Both the position numbers and the translations under genes were made by a program. The notes under the pieces are model-generated. The model saw nothing but the letters and a program-made list of their open reading frames with translations, was not told the DNA's origin and searched no databases. 64,000 bases of DNA. Source: Diaporthe sp. PMI_573. Taxonomy: Eukaryota; Ascomycota; Sordariomycetes; Diaporthales; Diaporthaceae. The stretch is taken from NCBI GenBank assembly GCA_021399435.1, contig JAJTUP010000113.1, positions 107,484-171,483 on the forward strand, in the 5' to 3' direction. The first letter of the stretch is position 1, and every line of letters begins with the position of its first letter. This document shows, in pieces, positions 1 to 11,224 of the stretch.

Positions 1-1102
1 CTACTGGCTGGTGTGGGAGGATCTGCTTGCCTGACACTAGGCGCTGGAATCATTAGCGACTTATTCATGGCTCAGCAGCGCGGCAGAGCTATGTCCATGT
101 ACTCTCTTGGAGTAATGTTTGGTCCTGTTATTGGCCCTATCTGTGGTGGTTTCATTGCTCAGCGCGCAGGATGGAGATGGAATTTTTGGGTATTGCTTAT
201 CGCAGGATCCATCATGACGGGCGGGATCATCATTTTCAACCGCGAGACGAACCCTGTCGTGCTTCTGGACTGGAAGACGAAACGCCTCAGAAAAGAGTTT
301 GGCCGACCCGAGCTCCGGAACATTCTAACGTATGAGGCAGACGCGACGTCGCTCCGCCGGGGTAACGTCCTCAAACGCGGCATCGTCCGGCCGCTCAAGC
401 TGCTCTTCACGTCACCTATCGTCTTCCTCCTCTCGCTGTACATCAGCTTTGTGTTTGGTCTCCTTTTTCTACTCTTCACTACCATCACGCAGCTTTTCAT
501 CCAAGTCTATGGCTGGTCGCCCGAGATTTGCGGATTGGCCTACATTGGGCCGGGAATAGGGTTCTTCATCGGTATCAGCTTCGTGGCAAAAACATCTGAT
601 ACCACCGTCGTCCGTCTCACGAAGAAGAACAAGGGTGTCTACGAGCCCGAGATGCGGTTACCAGCTTGTGCCTTTTTTGGTCTCCTGATACCGATCTCCC
701 TATTCTGGTACGCTACCCGTCCCGCATTTAGCTGCACACGATCCCAGGCTAACAGTGGTCTCAAGGTACGGCTGGTCGTCCTACAAACACGCGCACTGGA
801 TTGTTCCCATTATCGGACTTCTTCCCTTCGGAACGGGGATGATGGGTGTTTTTGCTCCCATTCAGATATACCTCGTTGACTCGTTCCCGCAATATGCAGC
901 TTCGGCTCTCGCTGCACTCACCTTTCTCCGTTGTCTTTTTGGAAGCATGCTTCCTCTTGCTGGTCCGAGCATGTATGCCAGCTTAGGGCTTGGATGGGGG
1001 AATTCATTGCTGGGGTTCGTGGCTGTCGCCATGATCCCTTTCCCGGCGCTTATTTACAAGTATGGGGGGTATATAAGGAAGAAATGGCCGGTGAACTTGT
1101 GA
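1..1102 (+). CDS. MFS multidrug-type transporter, 3' part (5' end outside window)
   Basis: This is the C-terminal two thirds of a major facilitator superfamily exporter of the fungal drug:H+ antiporter type. The frame is open from base 1, so the start lies to the left. The conserved stretch RGRAMSMYSLGVMFGPVIGP followed by GWRWNFW is the typical motif-C/D region of this family, and hydrophobic segments alternate with a long central cytoplasmic loop rich in Arg and Lys. A 58 bp intron (708-765, GTACGC...AAG, phase 2) joins residues FW to YGWSS; exon 2 encodes the last membrane segments and ends at 1102. It probably exports small molecules at the plasma membrane. The neighbouring P450 and Zn2Cys6 regulator suggest a former secondary-metabolite or detoxification locus. 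The substrate cannot be deduced. Confidence 0.88.
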
Positions 1103-2116
1103 GGGACGGTAGGCCCGATACGGGAGCAGGTTGCAATACGCTCACGTGTCAGTATGTATATACAACTGGTGATCAGCGTTGTCTTTCAGTGTACCGCTAC
1201 CGCATCTGATGATCATATCGACAGAGCTTCTAGCATATGAATATAATCACTAGTCAACTACCTGCCTACTACTACTAACGGGTCTGTGGCTTTCTTGTCT
1301 GTTATCCTGTCTGAATTGGCCGTTCAACCACGCATAATGTACCTTTCTTCCCACTCATATCCGACATAGGTTGATCGGGTCCAGGAAGGAGCGTTTCAGA
1401 TACGGGTGAGGTAGGCGTAGGACTAATTTTGTCAGCAACTTGGGTTGGGCGATTCTGTCACCCGGACTCAGCCCTACCCTATGTATGAACAATGTGAAAC
1501 TATTAAACCAATGAAATCTTTTCCAGTGTTTAATACAATCTTTTCTTCCAGTAACTTCAATAACGTTTTAGTAATATAGTACTATTGTCACATTTAGGCA
1601 CTTAGAAGTACGTCTGAAAAGTACGGATGACCCAAGGAAGCACCTATAAATTAGGTGCCGAAGGCTTGCCGCCCACTGTGACAAACTTAGAACAATAACC
1701 TCTAGCAAAACGCTCGTACCCTCTTGCTTATGACGATCCACGGTACTTCAAAACTATGTAGAGTCAACCCAACTTCAAGCCCGTTCTTGGCGGGTTTGTA
1801 ACGTCTTGTAGTATACACAGACTCCAGGATAGAGCAGGGGCCCATTACCAACAACTGAGAAGTCACGAAGTAACCTTCTTTCAGGGATAGCCTATACACA
1901 CACACACAAATCGATACACTAGCTTGAGACTCATCATCTCATCCTGTATAGCGATTTCAACCAAGACCAAAATATATATTTCGAGTTTGATGGACGACTT
2001 AGCGGGATCTTAAAATGAGCACCCCCTTTCCCGGCAGCTACAGCACCCTTTCAGGCAGCTGAATCCCACCACGCTTGAACAGATCCGGTCTCCACACTCA
2101 ATCGACATCCTTTTAA

Positions 2117-2154
<38 letters not shown>

Positions 2155-2508
2155 CCTTTATGAAAATTCTTGCCCTCAGCAAGTGGATCAAATGACGGGC
2201 AGGACAGACGGGCTTTCGCTCGCTCTTAAAGCCCGTTTTCCTGTCTTGTACAAATACGGAACCCCGAGCACTTCACGGATTCTCGGCATTGAAGATCATC
2301 GGCACTCCTCATGGCCGAGCACCGATTGTGAAGATGTTGCGTCGGCTTTTGTTTTTGCCCGCCGCGGCCGCACACTGGAATCGTTATTAAATGAACCTCA
2401 CAGTTTGTCCGCAATATATGGTGCTGCACTCCCAAGCGCCATACTACTCAGCGTCGACGCAAAGATATCTGAACAGAGCATATACTGGTATTTAAATACG
2501 TCTACATC
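1103..2508. other. Intergenic region with a hexamer microsatellite and a hairpin
   Basis: No credible gene was seen here. The stretch contains a (CA)n run near 1900, a (CGTGTT)6 hexanucleotide repeat at 2118-2153, and an inverted repeat with arms 2208-2216 and 2228-2236 whose flanks extend the pairing. The longer open frames have no recognisable motif and a composition unlike the neighbouring genes. Confidence 0.6.
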
Positions 2509-3784
2509 ATGCTGTCATCCATGTTGCTGCTGGCTGCCACCGCAGTTGGCATCATTGCGTTTCGTGCTCTTATTCAAGCATACTCGTCGACGAAGCGGAA
2601 CATTCCAGGCCCCTTGTTCGCCAAGTTCTCACGCTTGTGGTATTTGAATCAGATACGGAAAAGACACTTCCATTTGGAGACACTTAAACTCCACAAGAAA
2701 TATGGTAAGTATGGCAGACTTTAGCACCGCCATGCGGTGTGTACCTTTGCTCACAGTGTCTAGGCCCCCTGGTGCAGCTCGCACCAAACGAGTACAGTGT
2801 CAACGACCCCGAAGCTATCAAAACAATCTACGGACACGGAACGCACTTTACCAAGGTACGTGTCTTCCGTCCGCTTGGAGCCTACCAACACGGTCGACTT
2901 ACACCATTGCAGTCTTTATGGTACTCTGCGTTCGGGGTGCCAGATCAGGCAAACCTTTTCGCGGACCACATTCCACAGAGACACGCACAGCACCGACGCA
3001 AACTTGCTTCTATGTACTCTATGACTAATCTGATTCATTATGAGCCCGCCGCACTGGAGTGCGCAGCCCTACTCAAGGAGCGCTTCCATGAGATTGCAAA
3101 GCAGCGGACCGTAATAAACCTTCATCATTGGGTTCAATGCTTTGCCTTTGACGTCATAACTTCCATCACTGTAAGTATGCGGCTCTTCTCCTGATCCAGC
3201 TTGACGTGGTTCCTGATGTTGCTAGTGTGGTAAACGTATGGGCTTCTTAAACAACGGCGTCGACTCGCTTGGCGCCTTTAAAACTTTGGACGGCGCCCAG
3301 GCGTACAGCAGCCTGGTCGGGGTGTACCATGAGCTGCATCCTATTCTGTTTAGAATCCAGCAGTTCTTTTCGAAATTCGCGCTTAGGGGCAACGGCTTCC
3401 AGGCCATGATTGAATTTTCGGAAGAGCAGGTCAAGGAGCGGCAGGAGTCGTTGAAGCGTGTTGAGAAAAAGCCAGTCCCAAGTGATGATTTTCTCGCCAA
3501 GGTCCTAGCGAGGCATGAACAATCCCCGGAGTCTTTCACCATGGCGGACGTATTAGATGCCTGCGCCTTGAACATTATCGCTGGCAGTGACACCACTGCT
3601 ATTAGCCTCACTGCCATCGTGTGGTTCTTGATAAAGAACCCTCAGACATTGAACCGGGTATGAAGCCTGTTCAACTCGAAATTTTAGCACGAACTGACAG
3701 ACAGTGTTGCAGCTGCGGGAAGAGGTGGATGCCAAGATCGCGGAAAGGGAAGGATCTGCACCCCTGTCGTTCAAAGTTAATTGA
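2509..3784 (+). pseudogene. Cytochrome P450, truncated before the haem-binding domain
   Basis: This is a fungal microsomal P450 with an N-terminal membrane anchor (residues 1-20), a proline-rich hinge (IPGP) and the motif GPLVQLAPNEYSVND. Five exons can be read: 2509-2704, 2764-2855, 2913-3170, 3226-3657 and 3713-3784, with introns of 55-59 bp bearing GTAAGT-like donors. The I-helix oxygen-activation motif AGSDTT is present in exon 4. The reading frame then stops at residue 349, where typical members run to about 500. The ExxR motif and the cysteine haem ligand are absent. The DNA right after the stop matches the subterminal region of the pogo element found elsewhere in the window, so a transposon end appears to have replaced the 3' third. 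The product cannot bind haem and should be non-functional. Confidence 0.88.
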
Positions 3785-3926
3785 AAATAAGTAATTAGGA
3801 CCAGTTGGCACTAATTGGTGCCAAATTTAATCAATATTTCTGAGTGGGTGCTGGGGTTGTCTAAAGTTGGTGGTTTGTATAAAAATGGCTCGCTTGGTGT
3901 CATGCTCGCTGACTGTCTAACCACGT
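3785..3926 (+). mobile_element. Right-terminal fragment of a Fot1/pogo-like DNA transposon
   Basis: About 140 bp match the right end of the pogo element ending at 29889. The fragment includes the near-perfect palindrome TTGGCACTAATTGGTGCCAA (3805-3824), the GGGTGCTGGGGTTG block and the terminal GACTGTCTAACCACGT next to a TA dinucleotide. No transposase or left end accompanies it. It directly abuts the truncated P450. Confidence 0.8.
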
Positions 3927-4356
3927 TAAAAGTTTAATATAATTATTATAGTTAGGTAGTACTACATATAGCTAAAAGATATATAGGCTAGGCGACCTAG
4001 GTCGTGTATTATGGAGACTGAGGGGGGCTATATTATTCTATTTTGCCGTTGGTATATCTGCCGCTAAACGGCGGAATCGCGATCTCGACCTCGGACTAGG
4101 TCTTGAAGTATCTAATCACGTCCTCAGGTCACCTAATAATAGCCGCGACGGTGTGAGGGAGGCTTCCGCTATCTTCTAAGTTCCGTCCACCAATTCATGA
4201 GAAGTCGACAAAAGGAGAGCAAGTACTCGTACGCCATTAACACGTTAGACAAGACGTATTAGATCCCGATTGTCTGGCAGATATCCTACAAACCGATTCA
4301 AGGGTTATCCTAATTTCTTCCTATGGATAATACGAAAGAACTATGCTATGCGTCCT
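3927..4356. other. Gene-free stretch, probably transposon-derived
   Basis: The first 80 bases are AT-rich; the rest has mixed composition with many stop codons in all frames. No gene, RNA or repeat family was recognised. Its position between the transposon end and the NmrA gene suggests further inserted debris. Confidence 0.4.
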
Positions 4357-5488
4357 TTACTTGAGGTCCTTGAAAGCCTCGTTCTTCTTCAAGAAATCCA
4401 CCCACGCGGTCGGTTCGTCCTCCAGCACCGCAAGGCACTCTTCCAAGGGCTCATGACCAAAGTATCCCCCTTCATCAACAAGGCGCATCATCTCCAAGAT
4501 CGCTTCCGCTGCCCAGTCCGGCAACCCCATAGAATCTTGAACCACCTGTAGGAACATTTCATGCGGCATACTGAAGAAGGTAGCTGCCTTGCCAGCCTCT
4601 GGGAAGGCCTGCCTAAACCCATCTACTACTTCCTGAGGAGTCGCATACTTCGTAGCGCCTAGTACACGCTTCCCCAGCAGCTGGTCTCGCTGTCGTACAA
4701 TCGCCTTGGCCCAGATTCCAGTGTTACGAACGTCGAACAAGGGAATAGGTGCGGTTTCAGGCATCGGTAGGGCGAATACCCAGGCATTTCCGGGTGGATT
4801 CTGCCTGAAAGACTGGACGAGAGAGTCCATATATATACCCGGTAGGAAGAAGGTGGCTGGAATGCCGATTTGTTTAGCGTATTCTTCAACCTCAGCCTTG
4901 CCGTCGAACTGATAGACGTGACAAAGTTTTCCCTGCGTCACTAAAGGATCTCTCATATTAGCTAACTTTCCTGTAAGCCAAATAGTGACCGGCAAATCCT
5001 CACGCTTCTTGACATTGCGCAGTGAGCTCCAGATGAATTGAGAAACAGAAGATTCCTAGCAAGGAATTAGAGTATATTCCCTACAGGATAGCAGTAGTTG
5101 GGGGAAATAACTTTCGCAGCATCGACAAGGTTTTTACCCTGCTGGATTTCAGCATCAATGCTCAGGGTCTCCCAGTAGTTGGTAACGCCAAATACTGCAG
5201 TAGCTCCAGTAAAGGCCTTCACAAGCGAAGCTTTGTCGTTCAAGTCGGCCTTCCCAGTTGGTCAGTTGATGCGGAGATGTCCATATATCCGCCATTATGA
5301 ACACTTACAGCAATCACCTCCGCACCCTGTTCCTTGAGCTTCTTTGCCCTGTCTTTGGATGGATCTCGAGTCACTGCGCGAACCGTCCACTCATGGTTCA
5401 GGAGCGGGTCGTTGAGGAAGACATCAGCAACGGCACCTCCCTGAGCGCCAGTGGCTCCAATGATAGCGATGATTTTCTTGTCTGCCAT
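4357..5488 (-). CDS. NmrA-like NAD(P)-binding family protein
   Basis: The predicted 338-residue protein starts at MADKKIIAIIGATGAQGGAV, the glycine-rich Rossmann motif (GATGAQGG) of the NmrA/atypical short-chain dehydrogenase family. Three exons read cleanly: 5488-5309, 5249-5112 and 5055-4357. The introns are 59 bp (GTAAGT donor) and 56 bp (weaker GTTATT donor), both phase 0. Family landmarks include FIWSSLRNVKK, YQFDGKAEVEEY and the helix-rich C-terminus. NmrA-like proteins bind dinucleotides as redox sensors or act as reductases; NmrA itself restrains a GATA regulator of nitrogen metabolism. This gene is transcribed divergently from the Zn2Cys6 regulator, sharing a 590 bp promoter region. 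An in-frame extension upstream to 5560 exists, but the family start favours 5488. Its substrate is unknown. Confidence 0.88.
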
Positions 5489-6078
5489 TTTGAGAGTGGG
5501 GATGCAAGTTCGTGGTAATAGTACGATCGAGGTAGTGATGAAAAAGTTATTCCGAAGCACTTGTCAAAAGACTTAGGTGTATCTATCAATACTGAAAGGT
5601 CTGTTATTTATATAACAGAATGCTGGCTTCGGAATCCTCCGTGTACCCTAGCCATAATCTAATTTACGAATCCAGCGGACCACATCGACCGAGCACCGAC
5701 CGTTGAGTTGAGCAAACTCTGTAACTTCAGCCTAACTCCATCCAATATAGAGCTAGACCTCAATGCGGAAGGCCCACGGCCTGGGCACAAAACCCGGAAA
5801 GTATCGACCGACGGTCGTTCAGTCCGGCCATACCCGATGCACGAGCGCGTCTACGCAACCGTTCGGCCAGCGCTCGGTCGGTGCTCGGTCGATGTGGGGC
5901 ATCGGCATCGGCACTTGCAGGACTTCCCGCATGCAGATGCAGCACGCCGTGTTTCTCACCTTAGTGGGTCATCGGTTTATAATTTGAAAGCCTTCGCAGC
6001 ATCCGCGCTCGGTGAATCGAAACATGCCCGCTCCGTAAGCAGCCGTCTTATGATCCAAGACAAGACCGATAATCCTTC
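5489..6078. promoter_or_regulatory. Divergent promoter with a 23-bp inverted repeat and a CCG-A-CGG palindrome
   Basis: This is the shared upstream region of the NmrA-like gene and the Zn2Cys6 regulator. It contains a perfect 23-bp inverted repeat with arms 5680-5702 and 5875-5897. Between them lies the near-palindrome CGACCGACGGTCG (5805-5817), an everted CCG/CGG pair with one base between. Zn2Cys6 proteins bind pairs of CGG triplets, so this is a plausible site for the adjacent regulator. The arms could alternatively be termini of a small non-autonomous element. Confidence 0.6.
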
Positions 6079-8421
6079 ATGGCGGGCAGCGAGGGTTCAT
6101 TGCACATTTGGAACTGCCTGACCTGCAGGCGCCGGAAGGTCCGCTGCGATCGGCGCTCGCCCTGCTCCCAGTGTTCCAGAGCCGGGTTCGACTGCGCGTT
6201 CCCCACGTCCGGTCGGGCTCCAACGAGGCGAGACGAAGCACCTAGCAGCAGCTCGAGGGCCAGAAATCAGGATTTGCTTACTCGATTGAATCGCCTCGAG
6301 GGCATGCTGCAACACATAGGTGTGCAGCCTGATCCCACCCGCTCCGCCGACGACTTCAATCGGCAAGCAACAGCAGGACAGCGGCGAAATGACGAGGACG
6401 CGTTGACGCAAAACATCGGCAGTATGTTCGTGTCTAAAGACGACACCATTTACATACCCAGCGGGTTCTGGCGGCACATTTCGGATGAAGTTAGTGATCA
6501 GTCGCGGGATGCCGTTCTCGCCGCGCCTTCAGGCACTAATCTACCGGTGCTCCTCCAGGTCACAAACCTCCGCCAGTCATTCGAGGCTGAGCGTCAGCAG
6601 TCTAGCATTTTCAGAGATGAAGTCTCTGAACTGAGGAGCCTGCCATGGGCTCCCTTTCCAGCCTATCACTCTGTGCCATTTGACGTCAACGATTACCAGC
6701 CACTGCCATCTCAAATGGCGTTCATCTGGCAGACGTATTGCGAGAACGTCGACTGGAGCATCAAAATCCTCCATCGGAAGACCATAGATAAGGTCATTCG
6801 CGAGTCCAAGGGTAAGTTGGCCGCGGACTCCGTGCCGTGGCCCGCCGCCCCCGGATCTGTCATCTAACTTATTAGAACAGGGCGACTATCGTCACTGCCG
6901 GTGTCTTTGCAGGCACTCCTCTTCGCTGTATCCTTGGCAGCCATCTCCTCCATGAGTGAAGAGGACGTGTTAGAAAACTTCAACAATTCCCGCATATCCC
7001 TCGCTCACCGCCTCTCGATGGGCGCCGAGGTTTCCCTCGCCAAGGCCGATGTCCTCAACACCACAGATACTCGAGTACTCCAGGCGCTAGTTATTTACGT
7101 CGAGGTCAAGAGTCACGAAGCAGGAACCCGCGCCTCATGGTGCCTCACGGGTCTCGTCGTCCGCGTCGCCCTACTTATGGGTCTACACCGCGACGGCTCT
7201 CATTTCAAGGACATATCGCCGTTCAACGCTGAAATGAGGCGGCGATTATGGTGGCATATCTGTTTCATCGACGCTCGCTCAGGGGAGTCACAAACAACCT
7301 GCACTCAATTATCTACATTTGGCATCTTCCAGGATACAGAGCCGCCGACCAACGTCGACGACGAGGATCTCGATCCGCATGATACGAGTCCACCCACAAC
7401 ACGCGACGGCATCTCCGACGCGTCACTAGCGATTATCCGCTACCATTTCTGGCAGCTCAGTAAGCGGGAGAAGCGCCCATGGTCCCCTATGGCTACCAAG
7501 ACAGACGCTCAAGAAGCTGTCACCATCTCGCCCGAGGCGATCGAGGCCCTGGCAACGACTCGCCAGAAGATCGAAGACAACTTCCTCCGCCACGCCGAGC
7601 ATGGTAATCCCGGCCACCAATTTCTCTCCGATATAGTACGCCACGCCCTCGCGAGATCAGAGCTCGGTTTAAGCACGCAAGACGCACCACCGATAACATC
7701 ATCCCTCAGCGCCTCTGTATATCCTGGCCTCAACCGCATCCTCATCCTTTGCTTTACCGTGCTGGAGCTGTCCAACAGGCTTGAATTGTCTCCCGCCACG
7801 AGCGGCTGGTACTGGGGCCTTCAGCCACCCGTTCCCTGGCGCTGTCTGAGCGTGCTCCTCGTGCAACTCCGGAAACGACCGTGGGGCCCCACGTGCGAAC
7901 GGGCATGGACGTGTCTCAACACATACCTAACCTCATCCACCGCCTTCAGGGCCAACTGTAGGAAGGACATACTGTGGCTGCCGGTGAGAAAGCTCTTGGG
8001 AGATGTCACTGAACACCGAAAGCGAGAGAACGAGCGGATCCAGGGAGACAAAGGCATCGCTCGACAGCTACAATATCTGCAAAAGCCGGATTTTTTACGA
8101 GATCCGGACGCATTCTGTCCACGTGACTGGCAGAATGCGACGCTCGACATGGCCGAGGTGGAGAGGCAACTGGCTCTGGAGACACAAGTGTCCGAGGGAG
8201 GCGCCGATGTTACGTGGGTATCACGTGGTAGCGATGACGGCCTCGGGCTTCCAGTAAGGAACCCCGGCTCCCTTACGACTGACAACATGTCGAGCGGCGG
8301 GCTTAGCTCTGAAACCCCGGCGTTCGAGGCAGGCCTGGGCTGGGAGGAACTCGCCGTGGGTGGCACATTTCCGGACTCAGCTGAGGCATGGCAGGCCTGG
8401 AATCAGATGATGGCGATGTAA
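6079..8421 (+). CDS. Zn2Cys6 (Gal4-type) transcription factor with fungal_trans domain
   Basis: The 757-residue regulator has two exons, 6079-6811 and 6881-8421, joined across a 69 bp phase-1 intron (GTAAGT donor, CTAAC branch site, ACAG acceptor). Residues 13-39 form a complete binuclear zinc cluster, C-x2-C-x6-C-x5-C-x2-C-x6-C, with the basic segment RRRKVR. A short coiled linker (LTRLNRLEGML) follows. The middle of the protein carries the fungal-specific transcription factor domain, recognisable from RRRLWWHICFIDARSGE and NVDDEDLDP. It should act in the nucleus on CGG-containing sites. Divergent pairing with the NmrA-like gene, and the truncated P450 and MFS gene nearby, suggest a pathway-specific regulator of a partly lost gene cluster. 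The target pathway is not deducible. Confidence 0.92.
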
Positions 8422-8682
8422 CTCAGGCCCGAGAGCCAACAGAACGAGACGATGTTGCTGGCAATAGGCGGAGATCTGACGCGGGTACCATCATGAACGC
8501 CCCAAAACCCATCCATTTGGCCGACCTCCATTCGCAGTAATTAGTTAATAATAGTACTTTATTTATAAGCTCTATAAATACTTAGAGGTTTATCTATCCT
8601 CCTAAAGCTCTTCTTAAGAGTATTATAGTGTCTCGCTATAGCAAGAGATTTACGGGTAAAGATATATATATATATATATATA
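8422..8682. other. Intergenic DNA ending in an (AT)n tract
   Basis: This is the 3' flank of the Zn2Cys6 gene. It is AT-rich and ends in a TA-dinucleotide microsatellite (about 8661-8682) directly against the left tip of the pogo element, consistent with the family's insertion at TA. Confidence 0.6.
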
Positions 8683-10453
8683 ACGTGGTTGGACAGTCAG
8701 CCGCGCAGGACACATGCCCGCGCACTTTTGCTAACTCCGCCAACCTTAGCCAGCCCTGGCACCCACCAAGGGCAAAGGAATTAATGAAAGTTGGCACCAA
8801 TTGGTGCCAACTGCTTTAAATTCCTTATTTCTAATCAATTTAGTCAATTTGGAGGCGTGGTGGGGTTGCAGTGCCAGTCTGAAAGCGTAAAGTTTTGGTG
8901 AGCGGGTTTGTTTTTGGTGCGGATCGCGTCCCCATTTTTTGCGTCAGTCTCGCATCACTCTACCTACTTAAATATTCAACACGCTAGAAATCAACATCCA
9001 CAATGCCAATCTACTCGAAAGAAGACAAAATCAAACTAGCACTTCAAGCAATCGAGAATTCTAAAAAAAATATCAAAAGAAACTCTTGAGTAGACGTCAG
9101 GCTGCTCGGATCTTTTATATCCCTGAATCTACTCTACGCGACAGGATGAACAACCGATCCTGTCGCGAAGAATCACGCGTCGAGAGGCATAAACTTGACC
9201 CAATTAAAGAGCAAACACTTGTTCAATATATCATTGAGCAAGATGTACAAGGATTTCCAATGCGGCTTTCTAGTGTCGAAGATATGGCTAACCTCCTGCT
9301 GGCATCGCGTGATGGCAAGCCTGTTGGTACTAAATGGGCACAACGCTTCGTAGATGCACAACCAAGCTTGAAGACTAGGTTTAATCGGCCTTATGACTAC
9401 CAGAGGGCCCTCTGCGAAGATCCAGAGGTTATTGGGAACTAGTTCCGGCTACTCCGTAACATAATGGCCAAGTATGGGATCACCAGACGACAACCTGTAC
9501 AACTTTGACGAAACTAGCTTCATGATGGGCGTGATAACTGCATCAATGGTTGTTACATGTTCTGATCGCCATGGAAAGGCTAAATCTATACAGCCTGGAA
9601 ACCGTAAATGGGCAACAGTCATCAAATGTATTAATGCAAAGGGCTGGTATATCCCACCGTTCGTCATTATGCAAGGTGCCTACCACCTTGCCAACTGGAC
9701 AACAGAGTCAGGCTTCCCACCAAGCTGGATAGTCAAGCCTACTCCAAATGGGTGGACAGATAACGAGACTGGTCTTAAATGGATTCAGCACTTCGACAAG
9801 TATACAAAACAACAGACAAAGGGTGTATACCGGATGCTCATCCTTGATGGCCATGAGAGCCATATATCAGCGGAGTTTGAGCAGTATTGCAAAGAGCACA
9901 ACATTATCCCTATCAGCATGCCACCGCATTCTTCTCATTTGCTCCAGCCATTAGACGTTGGATTATTCTCGCCATTGAAGCGTGCATATAGTGATGAGAT
10001 CAATCTCTTCATCCGGGCCTCTATCAACCACATCACCAAGTCTGAGTTCTTTATTGCGTTCAAGGCAGCCACAACAAGATCTTTACAGAAGAAAACATGA
10101 GATCTGGGTTCAGAGGAGCTGGGATTTGTCCATGGGACCCAGATTCTGTTATTTCCAAGCTAGATGTCCGCCTACAAACTCCAGTACAATCCCTCCCTAT
10201 GTCACCATCAAAATGGGAATCACAAACACCCTCTAATGCCCACCAGACTGTCCAGCAATCAAGTTTTATCAAGGACAGGATCTCTGCCCATCAGGGCAGC
10301 TCTCCTACACCAATTCTTGAGGCAGTTGAGAAGTTTACAAAAGGTGCACAAGCAATGGCGCATCAGATCACTCTTTTGAATGATCGGGTTCGTACTCTTG
10401 AGAAGGCTAATATAGGGCTCGCCAAGCGCCGGAGGGCCAAAAGAACAATATGA
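8683..10453 (+). mobile_element. Fot1/pogo-like DNA transposon, left end and transposase, right end missing
   Basis: The left tip ACGTGGTTGGACAGTCAG is the reverse complement of the right tip at 29889 and follows a TA dinucleotide (8681-8682). A perfect 22-bp palindrome (8790-8811) lies 107 bp inside the tip. The transposase remnant follows at 9003-10453. No matching right terminus was found downstream, so the element is truncated on that side. This copy is far less RIP-mutated than the related copy at 19.9-29.9 kb and serves as the reference for reading it. Confidence 0.85.
9003..10453 (+). pseudogene. Fot1/pogo (Tc1-mariner superfamily) transposase, frame-disrupted
   Basis: The pieces appear in family order. 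A psq/CENP-B-type helix-turn-helix (RQAARIFYIPESTLRDRM) is followed by the linker (YDYQRALCEDPEVI), then a DDE_1 catalytic core with the three acidic residues in NFDETSF, LDGHESH and QPLDVGLF. The C-terminal segment contains SKLDVRLQTP and a basic tail. The frame is broken at least four times: near an A8 run at about 9063, a TAG replacing the usual tryptophan codon at 9440, a shift near 9470, and a one-base shift at about 10080. The element cannot make its own transposase, but its terminus could still serve as substrate for another copy. Confidence 0.9.
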
Positions 10454-11224
10454 CTAATGGAACTTGTCCAGCTGGTTGCCTGAAAATTTAGCTGCTCCTC
10501 CATATATGCTAAGATGGCCTTGTTAATGCTTAAGGTTGGCATTGACCCTAAGAGCAAGATGGTTTCGTAGTACACATCCTTAAGAGTTACTAATGTGCAA
10601 AATTTCGAAGATCCTCCTGTGCGTAACACTCTCCTAGCAGCAACAAATTCTTTAGTTAACTGCTACTATTAGTATTTATAGATGTAGGCGGCAAAGGAGG
10701 ACTTGTATGTGCGTAATGCTGAGCGTATTAACCATAATATTCTGCTCCTTTGGGATGTTTAGAAACGCTCCCAGGCTCTACACAATGGCCTTAATACCTT
10801 TGAATACATTCTTTAAGTTGCGTTGTGGTTTGTTAACCAATATGTTGTTGATATGATTTCGGTAGACAGACACCTTTGCTTCCCAGCATATAGCTAGAAA
10901 TTGGGCTTTGTGGACGTCTGTTGGCTTCTTATATGGGTTAAACGACTTCACATAATTTAGCACTATTGGGTCCAACCATTTTACATTTTCTCTATTGCCG
11001 ATGGGTTGGATCTTTTGGCCATAGAGCGATACATAGCGGAGAAATCTAGCGACATGGGGAATGCAGCCGTTTGTAAGCTTCAGCCCTACCGTTTAAGCTA
11101 CCGCATGGCTTGCAGATCGCTGTGAATTCCCTCCACAAGGCAAATTCGGGGCACAGCAGGTACTGAAGCCCTGTTAGTGGACGCAATGCACACCTTAAGC
11201 CACGTTATACGGCAATTACCCATG
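10454..11224. other. Gene-free transposon-like DNA
   Basis: This stretch replaces the expected right end of the pogo element. On the minus strand between 10360 and 10980 there are short open segments (one with VLNYVKSFNPYKKPTDVHKA) broken by stops. They look like decayed coding sequence but match no family I recognise. The remainder to 11224 shows nothing. Confidence 0.4.

Noticed and set aside
5489..5560. Longer N-terminus for the NmrA-like protein
   Set aside because: The upstream in-frame ATG exists, but family proteins begin just before the Rossmann glycine motif, matching the ATG at 5488.
8661..8682. Promoter TATA box
   Set aside because: It is a pure TA-dinucleotide microsatellite against the transposon tip, not a positioned promoter.
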